From Avena insularis (taxonomy: Eukaryota > Streptophyta > Magnoliopsida > Poales > Poaceae): DNA of 64,000 bases. Below the pieces are notes generated by a model. That model was not told where the DNA came from. It worked only from the letters and a program-made list of their open reading frames with translations, and ran no database searches. The number at the start of each line of letters is the position of its first letter. Positions within the stretch are counted from its first letter, which is position 1. A program made the position numbers and the translations under genes. The DNA lies in assembly GCA_023614405.1 (NCBI GenBank), contig CM042697.1:305010323-305074322 (forward strand), read 5' to 3'. This document shows positions 24,217 to 34,310 of the stretch, piece after piece.

Positions 24217-24520
24217 ATATAATGTATCAAACAATCCTTTCTACTGAACTTGCTAGATTCGGAAGACGATACAAACGGCATCTACATCAATTTATGCTCA
24301 AAAGAATATTCATCAATAGCTCAAGCTCTTCATTAAAGTCAAGGAAGTCAACATATACATCAACTAAAGTAAAGAGGAAGTTGCTGATTAGATAGAAATA
24401 GAATCTCGAGCCATAGAACCTACTTTTGTAGAGTATTGCAATAGCAGCAATGCAAGCCAGTAGTTCAGATACTAGTCTTATAAGTATGATAGATTTGAGT
24501 TAAATATTTCTGATTCTTCT
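24217..24520. other. Unassigned segment at the mosaic start
   Basis: About 300 bp, AT-rich; no gene or organelle match recognised. Confidence 0.4.
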
Positions 24521-24929
24521 TTGTATCCTTTCTTTTAAATGTAAAGTGGACGTTCCGGCACGAAGCTCCGCAAGGCTTAGTACCTGACTTGATCCAATAG
24601 TGTCAGAACATACAGTAGATCCAGATTCCACATCAAGTTTGAACTTAGTAATAGAAGTTCCTTCTATAAAAGTACTATATAAAGATGCAAATCTTATAAA
24701 ACAAATGGGATTCTGTAAAGTCAGGGTTCTTGAACTTGTCATCAATGAGCTACAAAAATTTGCATCTTTATATAGTACTTTTATAGAAGGAACTTCTATT
24801 ACTAAGTTCAAACTTGTTGTGGAATCTAGATCTACTGTGTGTTCTGAGTCTATTGGATCAAGTCAGATACTAAGCCTTGCGGAGCTTCGTGCCGGAACGT
24901 CCACTTTACATTTAAAAGAAAGGGTACAA
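24521..24929. repeat. Large inverted repeat, 172-bp arms, 65-bp spacer
   Basis: 24521-24692 and 24758-24929 are reverse complements of equal length with 7 mismatches counted by eye and no gaps. Both arms stay open when read outward, giving mirror proteins that share [16 protein letters not shown]. The sequence is not recognised. The spacer (24693-24757) resembles 34158-34200 over about 30 bases. Confidence 0.92.
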
Positions 24930-25159
24930 GAGCATATTTATTCCGAATCATACGGCGAAATGCACTGGAGTACCTATTCCTGAATTAAGGGAACGCGAGA
25001 AATCTTTCTCTATATCAATTCAAAACAAAACAAACGGACGACTGATTCTAAAGAAGTTCTTTTGAGAGATCACTTCCCACTAAAGAACAAGCAACTAGAC
25101 TTTGAATGCTAGCAACATGCTTAAGATAAAAAGTATAAGTGGGACAAAACATTTGTACT

Positions 25160-25224
25160 TACCATGATCAATTCAATCTCTCTCGAATATTTAGCTTCCA
25201 TGGCGCTTCTAGATTGTTCTTTCT
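25160..25224 (-). repeat. Dispersed mosaic repeat, inverted copy
   Basis: Reverse complement of 42848-42915 (pieces 'gaattgatcatggta', 'agcgccatggaagctgaag', 'aagaacaatctagaagc'). A further direct relative is at 42425-42475. Confidence 0.85.
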
Positions 25225-25482
25225 TGTGTTGACTGTCTCTGAAAAGCTCGGTATGGTTCACTATATTCCAACACATTCACTCAGCTCGAAATCTTCGTCT
25301 AGAAGAAATCTTTCACCCAATACCCTGTGGGACCCGGGAAAAAAACTACATTGGCGAAGTAGACTAAGGACAAGAACAAGAGTGATTTTCCACTTTATAA
25401 GGAAGGCTGCGAATAGGTTTGCATAAACGTACGTTTCAACGAATCTTGATGCAAAGAGTCCCCTCTTCGGAGAGGGAAAGGT

Positions 25483-25695
25483 AAAATTAAATTCTCTCAA
25501 TTCCTCAGCAATCGCGCCAAAAACTTGATTTCGTTTTGGATTTTCTTTTTGATCAATTATAACCGCTGCATTGTCATCATAGCGGATTATTATACCGTCT
25601 TCACATTTGAACTCTTTAAATATACGGACAATTACGGCTCGAATTACTTCAGATCTTTCTAGAGGCATTCGGGGCAATACGTCTTTGATTATCAA
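25483..25695 (-). pseudogene. rpl14: Plastid rpl14 fragment
   Basis: Plastid ribosomal protein L14. The minus strand encodes [20 protein letters not shown], then [20 protein letters not shown] and [14 protein letters not shown], close to the C-terminal two thirds of grass rpl14. It lacks the first third and the last dozen residues and continues into unrelated sequence. The open frame is preserved over the match with a handful of substitutions. Confidence 0.92.
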
Positions 25696-25784
25696 GCACC
25701 TGAGATTACACGCTGTGGTACTGCTGCTGCAGCGAGTGCCCTCGATTCACTACACAAGTGGTCTAGTAAGAGATGAGTATAGAG

Positions 25785-25855
25785 GGATAGACGTGAACCC
25801 CTCCTCCTCACTGTACGTGCAACTCTCACCGCATACGGCTCGCATAAAGACTCCA
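25785..25855 (-). pseudogene. Organelle group II intron fragment
   Basis: Minus strand reads GAGCCGTATGCGGTGAGAG then TTGCACGTACAGTGAGG, the conserved hairpin of group II introns as in plant mitochondrial nad introns and bacterial relatives. It continues into 'ggttcacgtctatccctc'. The host gene cannot be assigned. Confidence 0.55.
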
Positions 25856-26469
25856 AAATCCATCCCGAGCTTTTTATTCCACCTCTCCCTCCTCTCCAAT
25901 CCTCGATCAAACTAGCCTTCCCCAGAAAGAAAACGAAGCTTTCCAAATTTTGCGCATCTGTTTCTCCATCCGTTCTCTTCACATAAGAAGTCAGCCTCTT
26001 CATCATCGTCGGTTCCGTCACTTGTGGTATTCGTTTAGAATCTTGTTGACCCTACTCACTTACTCCTCTTTTCCTTATTTCTTTTTCAACATAATGAATT
26101 CGAACATTTTGGAAAGTTCTCGAATGGAAAAAAAGTATCTTCTTGCTGGGAACATGCTAAACCATAAATTCTTATGTTCGTGATTCTTCATCCACCGATG
26201 CGGAAGAAATAAAATTAACAAGTTGAAGTTGGAGATTATCTTCTTCTTGCAAGAGATCCTGTGGGAAAAGTGTTGCTAAATTTCTCCTTTCGTCCATTTC
26301 ATATGCGACTGCAGGGCGAACGAAAACAAAATACTTTTCCTTGCTCTTGAGAATTTTTTCGTTGAAAATAGACCCAATTTTTCTTTTTTTTTTTGATTCC
26401 TGAGAATATTTTTTTTCTTTCTGGTGGTATCAAATTCGGCACTTCTCCAAATCCAGAAGACAGACGGGA

Positions 26470-26590
26470 TTCTAGGATTATCCTTTGCCATAACCAAGTG
26501 CCTCATCATCTCCCAAGTCTTGTAACAAAGGCTTCTGTTTGCTTCACCGTACCAACAGGTTAGCCTCCAAATGTCCTCATGAACCTCCAT
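26470..26590 (-). pseudogene. LINE endonuclease-domain fragment (nuclear)
   Basis: Encodes WRLTCWYGEANRSLCYKTWE and MMRHLVMA, resembling the stretch before the catalytic GDFNE motif in grass LINE ORF2 endonucleases. The sequence departs from the family right after MAKDNP, so the catalytic part is missing. This is nuclear retroelement sequence inside the organelle mosaic. Confidence 0.6.
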
Positions 26591-26810
26591 GTCAATGTGC
26601 TACTTAGATAAATTCCTCATGTTTAGTAAAAGCAGGAAATTGCAATGCCATCTCCACCCCGTGTTGATAAAACCATTTGATTTAGCGCGCCTCAAGCCTC
26701 CTTCCTCGGGGTACGTCCCGCGTATGACCCAACCCATCTCCTCGAAGGCAGGCAGGTTCGAAAATAGCTTCTACAGGGCCCAGGAAATGGAAAAAGAGAC
26801 ACGGCTAAAG

Positions 26811-26898
26811 GATGGCAGCACCTAGCCCTAAATGCACAAAAAGAAAATAAATGAGATTATGTACCTGGGGTTCTCGCTTCTCCTGGCCATCAAGAGGC
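26811..26898 (+). repeat. Mosaic repeat copy 1 of 2
   Basis: Matches 63111-63197 in the same orientation: 'cacaaaaagaaaataaatga' and 'attatgtacctggggt' and 'gctcgcttctcctggccatca'-type blocks with a few changes. About 88 bp, function unknown. Confidence 0.85.
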
Positions 26899-27137
26899 AT
26901 TCAGTCAACCAAAAGGATCGGGTCTCTTTTCAATAGACAACTAGCTTGGTTATTGATCCTAAACTTACTTCGGAATATTTAGGTTTGAGAGCTTCTATTT
27001 TCATTTCTCCAAATTGGAGGAAGGAAGAGAAATCCATGCTGTTACATGAATCTCTCGCCCAATTATACCGGGATCTCAATCTACAATTGTAGCAACAGAT
27101 TGTCGAAGAAGAATCAGATAACAGTGATTGAGACAAA

Positions 27138-27185
27138 GATTGTGTGGATTGTAAAAGATGCGAATCCGCCTGCCCGACAGATTTT
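27138..27185 (+). pseudogene. psaC: Plastid psaC fragment
   Basis: Encodes DCVDCKRCESACPTDF, the second iron-sulphur ligand motif of photosystem I subunit PsaC (usually DCVGCKRCESACPTDF). Only about 16 residues are recognisable and flanks diverge, so this is a short relic. Confidence 0.65.
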
Positions 27186-27698
27186 CGCATACATTCCAGC
27201 ATCATTGTAATAGTATGGTCCCAGGTGTTCGAGCTATGGATCAAGATCATATTTAGTCATATTTCTACCGGTGCACTTCTCATGAAATAATTCCTTTTCG
27301 AAGGAAAGGAAAACAAGAACTCGAATACTCGTAATAGCGATCCCGATCCACCTACTTTTTTGATTCTTTTATTCAAAACTAAAGCACAAGCCATTTTTAT
27401 GCATGGGGCATAAAAGTGGACAATCTATGTTATCGAAGAAAGTAAATAACAACACTTAAGCATTTCGGTCTACCCATCCTCATTCAGTAAACCAATAGGA
27501 TTGCAGCATTGGAATTAGAGTTGGCCAAGTCCTCTAAAAAGAACAGAAGAGCCGACATGAACGAAATCAAATTTCATTGCGGGAAATTAGGATTACATGA
27601 GGGAGGAAAAGGCGAGTTGCAGTTTTTGTCCTTTTGGATACCACCTATTTTTATATTGAAAATATTCCAGTACCTTCACCACAAACACATGCCTGCTG

Positions 27699-27938
27699 CT
27701 CCATTCCTTGAAAGCCAGTGGATACTAGAGCCAGTGAAACGGTTGCTACTAAAGCGTAAACTCCTCGTTTTTCCTTCCCTGCGAGTATAGCATGATGAGT
27801 CCAAGTTACGGCAGCTCCGGATGAAGGGACAATAGGGGTATTAAGAAGAGGGATTTACCAAGGATCTAAAACCCCAATCCCTTTTGGGGAAAAAATACCT
27901 GCAATCTCTACCGTAGGTGCCAAAGAAGAATTAGAAGA
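27699..27938 (-). pseudogene. cox3: Mitochondrial cox3 internal fragment
   Basis: Cytochrome c oxidase subunit III. The minus strand reads [14 protein letters not shown] text ([20 protein letters not shown]), a stop after LDPW (where the family has WE), then [18 protein letters not shown] and [11 protein letters not shown]. It covers about 80 residues of the middle of COX3 with loss after GME. Its upstream end is fused in frame to plastid atpA. Confidence 0.92.
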
Positions 27939-28052
27939 CCCATCCCTCACTTGAACTACGCGACCAATATCCTCCATCCCTACTTTCCTATTATATTGTT
28001 CAATACGTTCGCGGAAAATTTTATGAATTTCGTCGACTCGAAGGGTTGTCAT
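27939..28052 (-). pseudogene. atpA: Plastid atpA 5' fragment
   Basis: Alpha subunit of the chloroplast ATP synthase. Starting at ATG 28052 the frame reads [20 protein letters not shown] and [15 protein letters not shown], matching the first 38 residues of plastid AtpA. It then continues without a stop into mitochondrial cox3 sequence, making a chimeric open frame (28160-27855 including upstream codons). Confidence 0.92.
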
Positions 28053-28082
28053 TAGCATTTCTTGAATCTTTTTTTGAAAGCT

Positions 28083-28094
28083 GGGGGGGGGGGG
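28083..28094 (+). repeat. Poly-G run
   Basis: An uninterrupted run of about twelve G upstream of the atpA fragment start; prone to length variation and assembly error. Confidence 0.8.
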
Positions 28095-28158
28095 ATAATG
28101 CCTAAATTCTAAACGAAAGTAGAAGTTCAAGGCGTAATCAATAAAAAAAGGAGTCTTC

Positions 28159-28276
28159 ATGTCCCGTTATCGAGGACCTCGTTTAAAAAAAATACGCTGT
28201 CTGGGAGCTTTACTAGGACTCACTAGAAAAACACCTAAATCCGGAAGTAATTTGAAAAAAATTCCATTCTGGTAAA
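28159..28276 (+). pseudogene. rps4: Plastid rps4 5' fragment
   Basis: Plastid ribosomal protein S4. ATG at 28159 gives [20 protein letters not shown] and then [13 protein letters not shown], the family N-terminus. A deletion in the following A-run shifts the frame (expected KKKFHSGK) and gives a stop at 28273. The match ends at about 28276. The start codon lies only about 100 bp from the divergent atpA fragment, an arrangement I do not know from plastid genomes. Confidence 0.92.
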
Positions 28277-28743
28277 ATGGACATGAAAGAAACCAAACAA
28301 GTTGTCCAACAACAATATCTCCGAACTCAACGCATGGCTAGGAAGAAGTGGAGGCAATCAATGAAAGCAAATACACATAGAAGTATCAACTTCAAAGAAT
28401 AAGCAGTTACCAATAAATTCCTGTTGGATAGAACCAATTCCATGTTCTGTTTCCTTGCTCTCTTGACAAACTATTTCCTTCCTTTTGTTCTTTTTAAACA
28501 ACAAACAGGAGCTATTCAATGAGAACACATTAGTCTAAAAATTCCGATCTGCAAATGCATCTATTTTCGAGGACCAAAGAAGTTTTGGATATCACATAGA
28601 AATAGGCCACATACAAATTATGCCCATCCAATTGAGATACATGATCCTACTATCAGATGGGAGTTTTACACAGTGCTCAATATGAAACCGTTTTATGTAC
28701 GAAATGAATCCATGTTGCAATCTACATATAATTCACTAGGTTT
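28277..28743. other. Unassigned mosaic segment
   Basis: A 41-codon open frame at 28277-28402 (MDMKETKQVVQQQYL…) follows the rps4 relic; I do not recognise it. The remainder to the nad4 fragment has no identifiable gene. Confidence 0.4.
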
Positions 28744-28949
28744 ATTACTTTTTTGTATCCCCCTGTTCCTCGCATACAATTCGATACTTATATGGCCAAA
28801 TCTCAATTTGTGGAAAGCCTTCGATGGCTTCCTTATGAAAACATCCATTTGTATATGGGTATAGATGGTCTTTCATTATTCTTCGTGATATTGACCATAT
28901 TTCTGATCCATATTTGCATTTCAGTGGGTTGGTCTGGTATGAGAAGTTT
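28744..28949 (+). pseudogene. nad4: Mitochondrial nad4 exon 1 fragment
   Basis: Complex I subunit 4. Reads ITFLYPPVPRIQFD, then AKSQFVESLRWLPYENIHLY, MGIDGLSLFFVILT and GWSGMRSFG, in one frame. It covers the later part of exon 1 and stops where plant nad4 exon 1 is interrupted by its first intron (after RSFG). The N-terminal part is missing and a few substitutions are present. Confidence 0.92.
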
Positions 28950-29011
28950 TGGGTCGCGTCTCACCGCAGGCACTTAATGAATGAGTGAAGATCTTCCTTC
29001 CCCCCTTGTGT

Positions 29012-29080
29012 CTTAACAAGGACTGAGTTCCTACTTGTGGCGAAAAAAAGTATACCATCCCACCCGGCCTAACCCGGGGG
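29012..29080 (+). repeat. Mosaic repeat copy 1 of 2
   Basis: Shares 'ggactgagttcct' and 'aagtataccatcccacccgg' with 38691-38765, same orientation. Confidence 0.88.
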
Positions 29081-29102
29081 GGTGAATGTTCCTCCCGGAA
29101 CC

Positions 29103-29157
29103 TTTTCTCATCCCTCAGCCACATGGAAGGTTCTTGAACCCTACTGCTGTGGTACAA
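29103..29157 (-). repeat. Dispersed mosaic repeat (CCTTCCATGTGG type)
   Basis: Minus-strand copy of a motif 'gtagggttcaagaacctt' / 'ccatgtggctcagggatgag'. Other copies: 43407-43464 (+), 46898-46942 (+), 47133-47182 (-). Confidence 0.88.
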
Positions 29158-29276
29158 AGATACCGCTAGCCTGTTCATATTATGCCTGTTTGGAATAGAT
29201 TCCCCAAGTGGTAACAAAGTCTCTCTCTCCTGGTGGATAAGGCACCGCATCCCTAACCCCACAGCACCCAAGGGTT

Positions 29277-29386
29277 TGCATCAAGGTGCTAGAGCCGAGA
29301 CTGGTTACCAAAAGCTGCTGGTATCGACCCGTTGAATGAAAAAATGTGAAGGTCCAGGATCACCTCGAGGATGAACGCCCAATTCG
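29277..29386 (-). pseudogene. LRR receptor kinase fragment, inverted copy
   Basis: Reverse complement of 49110-49220 with few differences ('ttcaacgggtcgatacc', 'agcagcttttggtaacc', 'agtctcggctctag'). On the minus strand it codes for leucine-rich-repeat text (FNGSIPAAFGNQSRL type). Nuclear gene debris. Confidence 0.8.
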
Positions 29387-29649
29387 ATCCTTGAAAGACC
29401 CATTGCACTACAGCGGCACTACCCGGGCGGGCTGATACGTCGATAGCTCCTTTGAAATGTGCCATAGGAGAATTTTTCTTGGGGTTGATCCACTCTCTTC
29501 ACCATTTGTTTGATGAGAAATAAAAAGGAATATCGAGAATTCGCGTGGCTGAAGCTGAAGCAGCTACTTTCGAAGTAACAGAAAGAAAATCAACGATTGG
29601 AGTGGGGAGTTAGTGTCGAAAAGAGGATTCCTCGCTTCTTTCTCTCATG

Positions 29650-29698
29650 CAAAACCGTGCATGAGACTTTCATATCGCATGGATCCTAAGTGATAAAA
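29650..29698 (-). pseudogene. Organelle group II intron fragment
   Basis: Minus strand reads ATGCGATATGAAAGTCTC then ATGCACGGTTTTGCATGAG, a group II intron motif of plant organelles. It is unlinked to any exon I can identify. Confidence 0.5.
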
Positions 29699-29840
29699 GA
29701 AAGAAGAATCCCAACTTAACGACCGAGGGATGAAATATTTCGACGACTAGGGCCCGAGGCCGATTCCAGTGGATCACTATAGAATATTCTAGAAGCAAGG
29801 GGCATATAATTTATAGACTTCCCCATAAAGATTTGAAGCG

Positions 29841-29894
29841 TATCGAAGACTCGAAAGATATCGAAGATTTGAAAGATAGCGAAGATTCAAAGGA
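29841..29894 (+). repeat. 18-bp tandem repeat, three units
   Basis: TATCGAAGACTCGAAAGA, TATCGAAGATTTGAAAGA, TAGCGAAGATTCAAAGGA in a row. Confidence 0.85.
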
Positions 29895-30136
29895 TTAGGG
29901 AAATCCTATTTTGGTAATCTTACCAAACAAGCAACGGATTGAGCAACTAGCGCGAAAGCCGTTGCGCGTTAGCGCAACCTTCACTTAGTCTTAAGAAAAT
30001 ATTGCTTCATATCTTCAAGGATTGGGAGGAGGTGGTGTAAAAAGGAAGGAAAAAAGGAATTCGAAATCCGTCCCTTCCCACAGAATCATCGGGCTTGACC
30101 TTCCTTACATTCCCAACCCCTGGCTCCAGGACAAGA

Positions 30137-30232
30137 GGGTACCGACGAGTATCGGCGACCCTGCACGAGAATAGAACAAATAGTTTTTCTTATTTGAATT
30201 CTTCCATTATCTATCAAAATAGGAAATCAAAA
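30137..30232 (-). repeat. Mosaic repeat, inverted relative of 47193-47275
   Basis: Reverse complement shares 'atttcctattttgatagata', 'atggaagaattcaaataag' and 'ctcgtgc' with 47193-47275. Confidence 0.85.
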
Positions 30233-30299
30233 TGATTGATGAATTGGATGTTGAGTCAAAAACTTTGCTACTTTTTAGGGTGAAAGAATGACAAAGAGA

Positions 30300-30360
30300 C
30301 TGACATCGCAGAGGATGGGAAGGACCCAATTGCCTGCCTCTTTCTTTGTCCACCCCTTTG
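30300..30360 (+). repeat. Mosaic repeat copy 1 of 2
   Basis: 'tgacatcgcagaggatggga' and 'gcctgcctctttctt' shared with 45960-46017. Confidence 0.88.
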
Positions 30361-30949
30361 TGCTCAAGCTTCATGATTTTGTTTTTCTAGTGAACCCACA
30401 TGGGGCTGTGTTGGTTGGAATGATTATTCTACTGGCTCGCTTATAAATAGAAGCTTTGGCGCACTCTCTATTTTGCAGGAGACCATCACAGATGCTTGAT
30501 CTTACCCTCATTCGAGAAGGTCTTAGTTGGGTGAGGTACCGACCTGCTAATTCCGGGATTTGTTGTTCTCCATGACTGGTGGATGCCTCTTTTCTACCTT
30601 AGAAATTGTGTTTTTTATGTACCTTCTCCCTCTCTACACCTTTTTACGCCTCACTTGGGAAGAAAGAAAGATCGGGGAAAACGGGTTCAATCTGCGACTT
30701 ACAAGCGTGATGACCAGCACTCCGACCAACTAAGCTATTTCCCCCTTTCGTAACTACTGTCAATTTAACAGTCACCTACCGTCTTCCAAATCGCAGAGTG
30801 AATTCAAAAGCCTGCGACTCTGCATGGGAGAAGAGGGCTGAACTACAAACTTTATTTTTTAGAGCATTGCATTGTCTAAGGGAGTAGGGTGAGTGACTCC
30901 TGAGATGAGAGTATCATATCGATCTAGTATCTACTTTTCACGGGAGAAG

Positions 30950-31114
30950 TTAGACCCGCGGGCCAAGGGACAGTCTCAGGTAGACAGTTTCTATGGGGTG
31001 TAGGCCTCCCAAAAGGTAACGGAGGCGTGCAAAGGTTTCCTCGGGCCATACATACATTAGTCCTCGAGTGCAAAGGCAGAAGGGGTCTTGACTGCAAGAC
31101 TCACCCGTCGAGCT
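30950..31114 (+). pseudogene. rrn23: Plastid-type 23S rRNA fragment
   Basis: Contains GGGACAGTCTCAGGTAGAC, TTTCTATGGGGTGTAGGCCT, AAAAGGTAACGGAGGCGTGC and CAAGACTCACCCGTCGAG, the conserved domain V region of large-subunit rRNA. The text agrees better with the plastid than the mitochondrial version. It is cut on both sides and has several substitutions (CATACATACATT for CAGACGGACATT). Confidence 0.88.
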
Positions 31115-32265
31115 GCCACACACAAAAGAAGTCGGTGGAAGGTATGGAATTTCTCGGCGAAAGGTCAGAAAGTAAATACCAGAAAGACAATCAAAATAAA
31201 TTTGGGGGAAAATATAGTGACCATTAATACTAGATATGAGAAATGAAACACACATGCATCATCCAAAATAGGTTTACTGTCCAAGGAAAAGAAAAGGTGA
31301 CTTCCGGATCAGGAATAATAAATAAAATAGGAACAGGATAAAATCATATATCGAAACGACTTCTGGCATCACCGAAGGGATCGGAACCACATTCGTGGGC
31401 CGACAATTTTTCTAGATAGGTCGAACTCATGACTGGTAGTTGTCTCTATGTAGTACTCGGCCTTTGTTAAGCTTCGCCAGAAGCGCCTAGTCGCTTCCCG
31501 AATGCCTCTTTCTTGTACTAATTAATGTGTATGCTAGGCACCTCCTCTTCCCAGATCAGATCATCAAAGTCCTCGCATGAAATTATGTCGTGTTCCTGTC
31601 CCCTTCCTTTAGGCAATCGACTCTACTTCATTGTTTAGCCAAGATTTCCTCTCCAAGGAGGAGCTCGGCAATGAATTTGTTTGGCTAGCGTCCGCTCACG
31701 ATCACTCCCAGGCAGGCAAACAATCGATTTACTAGATGTGGAAAGTGTCCACCGGATCATTTTGGAACCTATATATTTTGAGAAAAACAAAATGGGGCAA
31801 TATGTTAATGACATCTTTTATCGGAAAGCATATTAAGGATAGCTATACTAATTCGGTATAATCAAAATACACCTTTGGTAAGTTAGTTGCTGTTTCCATT
31901 TGGTTCTTCTTTCTTGTTGTTGATATCGGCAAGACCCAGCCAGATGATGATGTCTGCTGGTTGGTAGTGAGAGGACTCTTAGTACCCACGAAAAAAGGGC
32001 ACTAGTAAAAAAAAACAGAGTACATAAATCTTAAGAGGCGCCTTCGGCCTTACTTAAAATAGAGTACTATCTTTAGAAAGAATTTAAGGATTATGAGGGG
32101 AAAAGGTTTCCCCCCATGGTTTTTAGAAGATGCCAGTAGTTCTGGTTGAAGACAGTGGACTTTGGCGCCTTCCCCTAACTAACAATTGGTGACCGCCTTC
32201 TTGTTGCCCAAATTTAATCTCCTCTCTGGTTGAATCAAACTAGTTGCGGATATTTCACGACAGAG
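31115..32265. other. Unassigned mosaic segment
   Basis: About 1.15 kb with no recognised gene on either strand. Confidence 0.4.
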
Positions 32266-32360
32266 CTTGGCAAAGAAAACAAGGTTGCAGATTCTTTAAG
32301 CAGAAGAGATTATATTATGATGGCAGTCACTACAGTTACTCCTGCTAGAGCTTCCACTGT
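32266..32360 (+). pseudogene. Ty3/Gypsy RNase H end fragment (nuclear)
   Basis: Reads LGKENKVADSLSRRDYIMMA then VTTVTP. GxxNxVADxLSR is the C-terminal signature of RNase H in plant Ty3/Gypsy pol. Only about 30 residues remain. Confidence 0.75.
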
Positions 32361-32495
32361 ATCAACTAATGATGATCATCCTTCTATTTTTTAGACTTTG
32401 TTAATGATTCTTTTTGAGATATAAAGAATATATGTCGAATCAGATGTTGTTCTTAAACACCAAATCATTAATTTACATCAATCAGAAGAAGAATT

Positions 32496-32602
32496 AGGCC
32501 AAAAATTAGGATACATTTTGGAAAAATGGAACTTCCATGGAAGAGAAGCAAATGAAACATTTTCATAAAAATTCTCGTAAAATCGAGAATGAAGATTGGA
32601 AA
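32496..32602 (+). repeat. Mosaic repeat copy 1 of 2
   Basis: Direct match to 45297-45394 ('ccaaaaattaggatacatt', 'acttccatggaagagaagc', 'cataaaaattctcgta'). Its leading part recurs at 46285-46310. Confidence 0.9.
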
Positions 32603-33033
32603 AGGCCTTATGCATGCTCTTTTTCCTTCCCTTTTTAGAAGTCTAAATGTTACATATTTGTTTTACATTTTCGGAAACACTCATATTTGGTTTTGAGGGT
32701 TCGCGACTAGTCAAAGTTGACAAAGTGGCCCTGCTTCAAAATGGAAGGGCGCGCGCTACGACTTTGACCTAACGGCCTCCGAAAAAAGAATCGGAATAGT
32801 TGAAAACAAAGTGGCGATCGGGTGCGTACCGCGTGGGAATCTATCGAACACCCATAGGAAAGATACGTAGCTCGGTCAGGGCATATTCTAAATCCATTGC
32901 CTCCAGCCAGTAGTAGTGGTAGGTAAGAATTTTACTTTGTTGGCCGGCCTAGAAAATCTTCCTAGCATTGACTGTCGTTTGCGTTTAACGAGCTTGAAAA
33001 AACTACCTCCCCGCTTCTCAAAACAAGGCAGAT

Positions 33034-33213
33034 TACGGGCGGACAATATTCACACAGAGCCCCGTTGCGACCGCAATGCTGTTCTTGAAGGACCTTACAT
33101 TAGAGAAAAAAAGGAATAGAAGTTAGGAAGACTAGTGACGTAGGGTGGCGGGTGAGCTCAACCAAACAAGCAATGGATTTTGGAGCGTGAAACTAAGGCG
33201 TTAGCTCATCCGT
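33034..33213 (+). repeat. Mosaic repeat copy 1 of 2, about 165 bp
   Basis: Direct match to 39278-39440: 'gggcggacaatattcac', 'atgctgttcttgaaggacct', 'ggtgagctcaaccaaacaag', 'gcgaaactaagg'-type blocks in order, with scattered changes and small indels. Confidence 0.92.
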
Positions 33214-33823
33214 TTTCTTGCTCCATTGTGACAAGTCCTCTTCCCCCTTATTTACACCCTTGCCTTGATGGAAATTGGCTTCGCTGTGCCCTGAATAAGA
33301 AAAAAGCTGCATGAGAAGATTCATCCCATTTTGGCGAGAGGGAGGCAGCGAATCACCTGGGCTACAGATTTGTCGGTTAGTTGATTCTCGAAATAAGATC
33401 GTTCGGAAAAAAATCTGTAATTAAAGGGCTTGCCAGCCTTTCTTCAATTTGGAGTGGTGGCGTAATGCTGAACTTGTCACGTTCTATAGAACTTGTTTAT
33501 CTCCCTGAGATGTGTAACTTCTATATAAACATGGGGTTACTCTTTTTTATTTATTTAGTTCTTCAATTCACTTAAAATTCTTTCTTTTTCTTTAAATAAT
33601 ATTGCCTTCCTTCAAATATCATAAATAGTTCTTGTCGGTGTCCTTTTATCAAGAACCTCCATAAACCTTCTTTTTCACCATATACTCTTTTACGGGATCG
33701 AACCGACTCCGGACTAAACCCGAAGGGCGAGCCGAGCTCACAACACGCTAAGCTCAATGCCCCCCCAGAGAGAACCCCATTCTTTCCAGAAAGTTCGAAT
33801 TCATTATGTTGAAAAAGAAATAA
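33214..33823. other. Unassigned mosaic segment
   Basis: No gene recognised. 33775-33825 on minus repeats 26075-26115 ('tttctttttcaacataatga' type). Confidence 0.4.
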
Positions 33824-33862
33824 GGACCCGTACGAAAGGCGTAATGATCTGGGCACTGTCTA
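33824..33862 (+). pseudogene. rrn26: Mitochondrial large rRNA scrap
   Basis: GACCCGTACGAAAGGCGTAA then TGATCTGGGCACTGTCT matches a conserved stretch of plant mitochondrial 26S rRNA. Only about 38 bases. Confidence 0.6.
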
Positions 33863-33997
33863 AACCCAAGATTTAGGGGAAAAAAGAGGGACATGGCACT
33901 CTTCATTCTTCATTCGAAACTCATGAGTGTCGGGTCAGAGGTTTTTTCTTATTTGATTCAGATACTTCTGAATGACTCCTTTCTTTCTTTGAAACCT

Positions 33998-34145
33998 ATC
34001 TCCTTTTGTTTTCGTGCATTAAGCTTAGGAATACGTTTATTTGCTAATATGATGGCCGGTCATAGTTTAGTCAAGATTTAAGTGGGTTTGCTTGGACTAT
34101 GCTATTTCTGAATAATATTTTCTATTTCATAAGAGATCTTGGTCT
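33998..34145 (+). pseudogene. atp6: Mitochondrial atp6 fragment, distal half
   Basis: ATP synthase subunit a. Encodes ISFCFRALSLGIRLFANMMA, GHSLVKI, then after a one-base deletion in the T-run SGFAWTMLFLNNIFYF. This is the conserved helix carrying the essential arginine (GIRLFANMMAGH). It begins within a few residues of where the fragment at 53515-53748 stops. Confidence 0.9.
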
Positions 34146-34310
34146 CACGTATTCCTAAATGGTATTCTGTAAAGTCGGGGTTCTTGATCTCGACGAGTTA
34201 CTTCTGAATAAATTCAGAAATCATTGGAATTACTTCGCTTCGCTATCTAATAACTTTTTCTACCCATCTTCCCTTTTTCTTTGTATCAACTATAAACCCT
34301 TGGATTGTCT

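Noticed and set aside
30673..30744. tRNA-like sequence on minus (GGGGAAATAGCTTAGTTGG… ending TTTTCCCC)
   Set aside because: The ends pair and a D-arm-like start is present, but the anticodon stem does not form and the T-arm text is in the wrong orientation (GATTGAACCC in place of GGTTCAA). I cannot name a tRNA, so it is not called.
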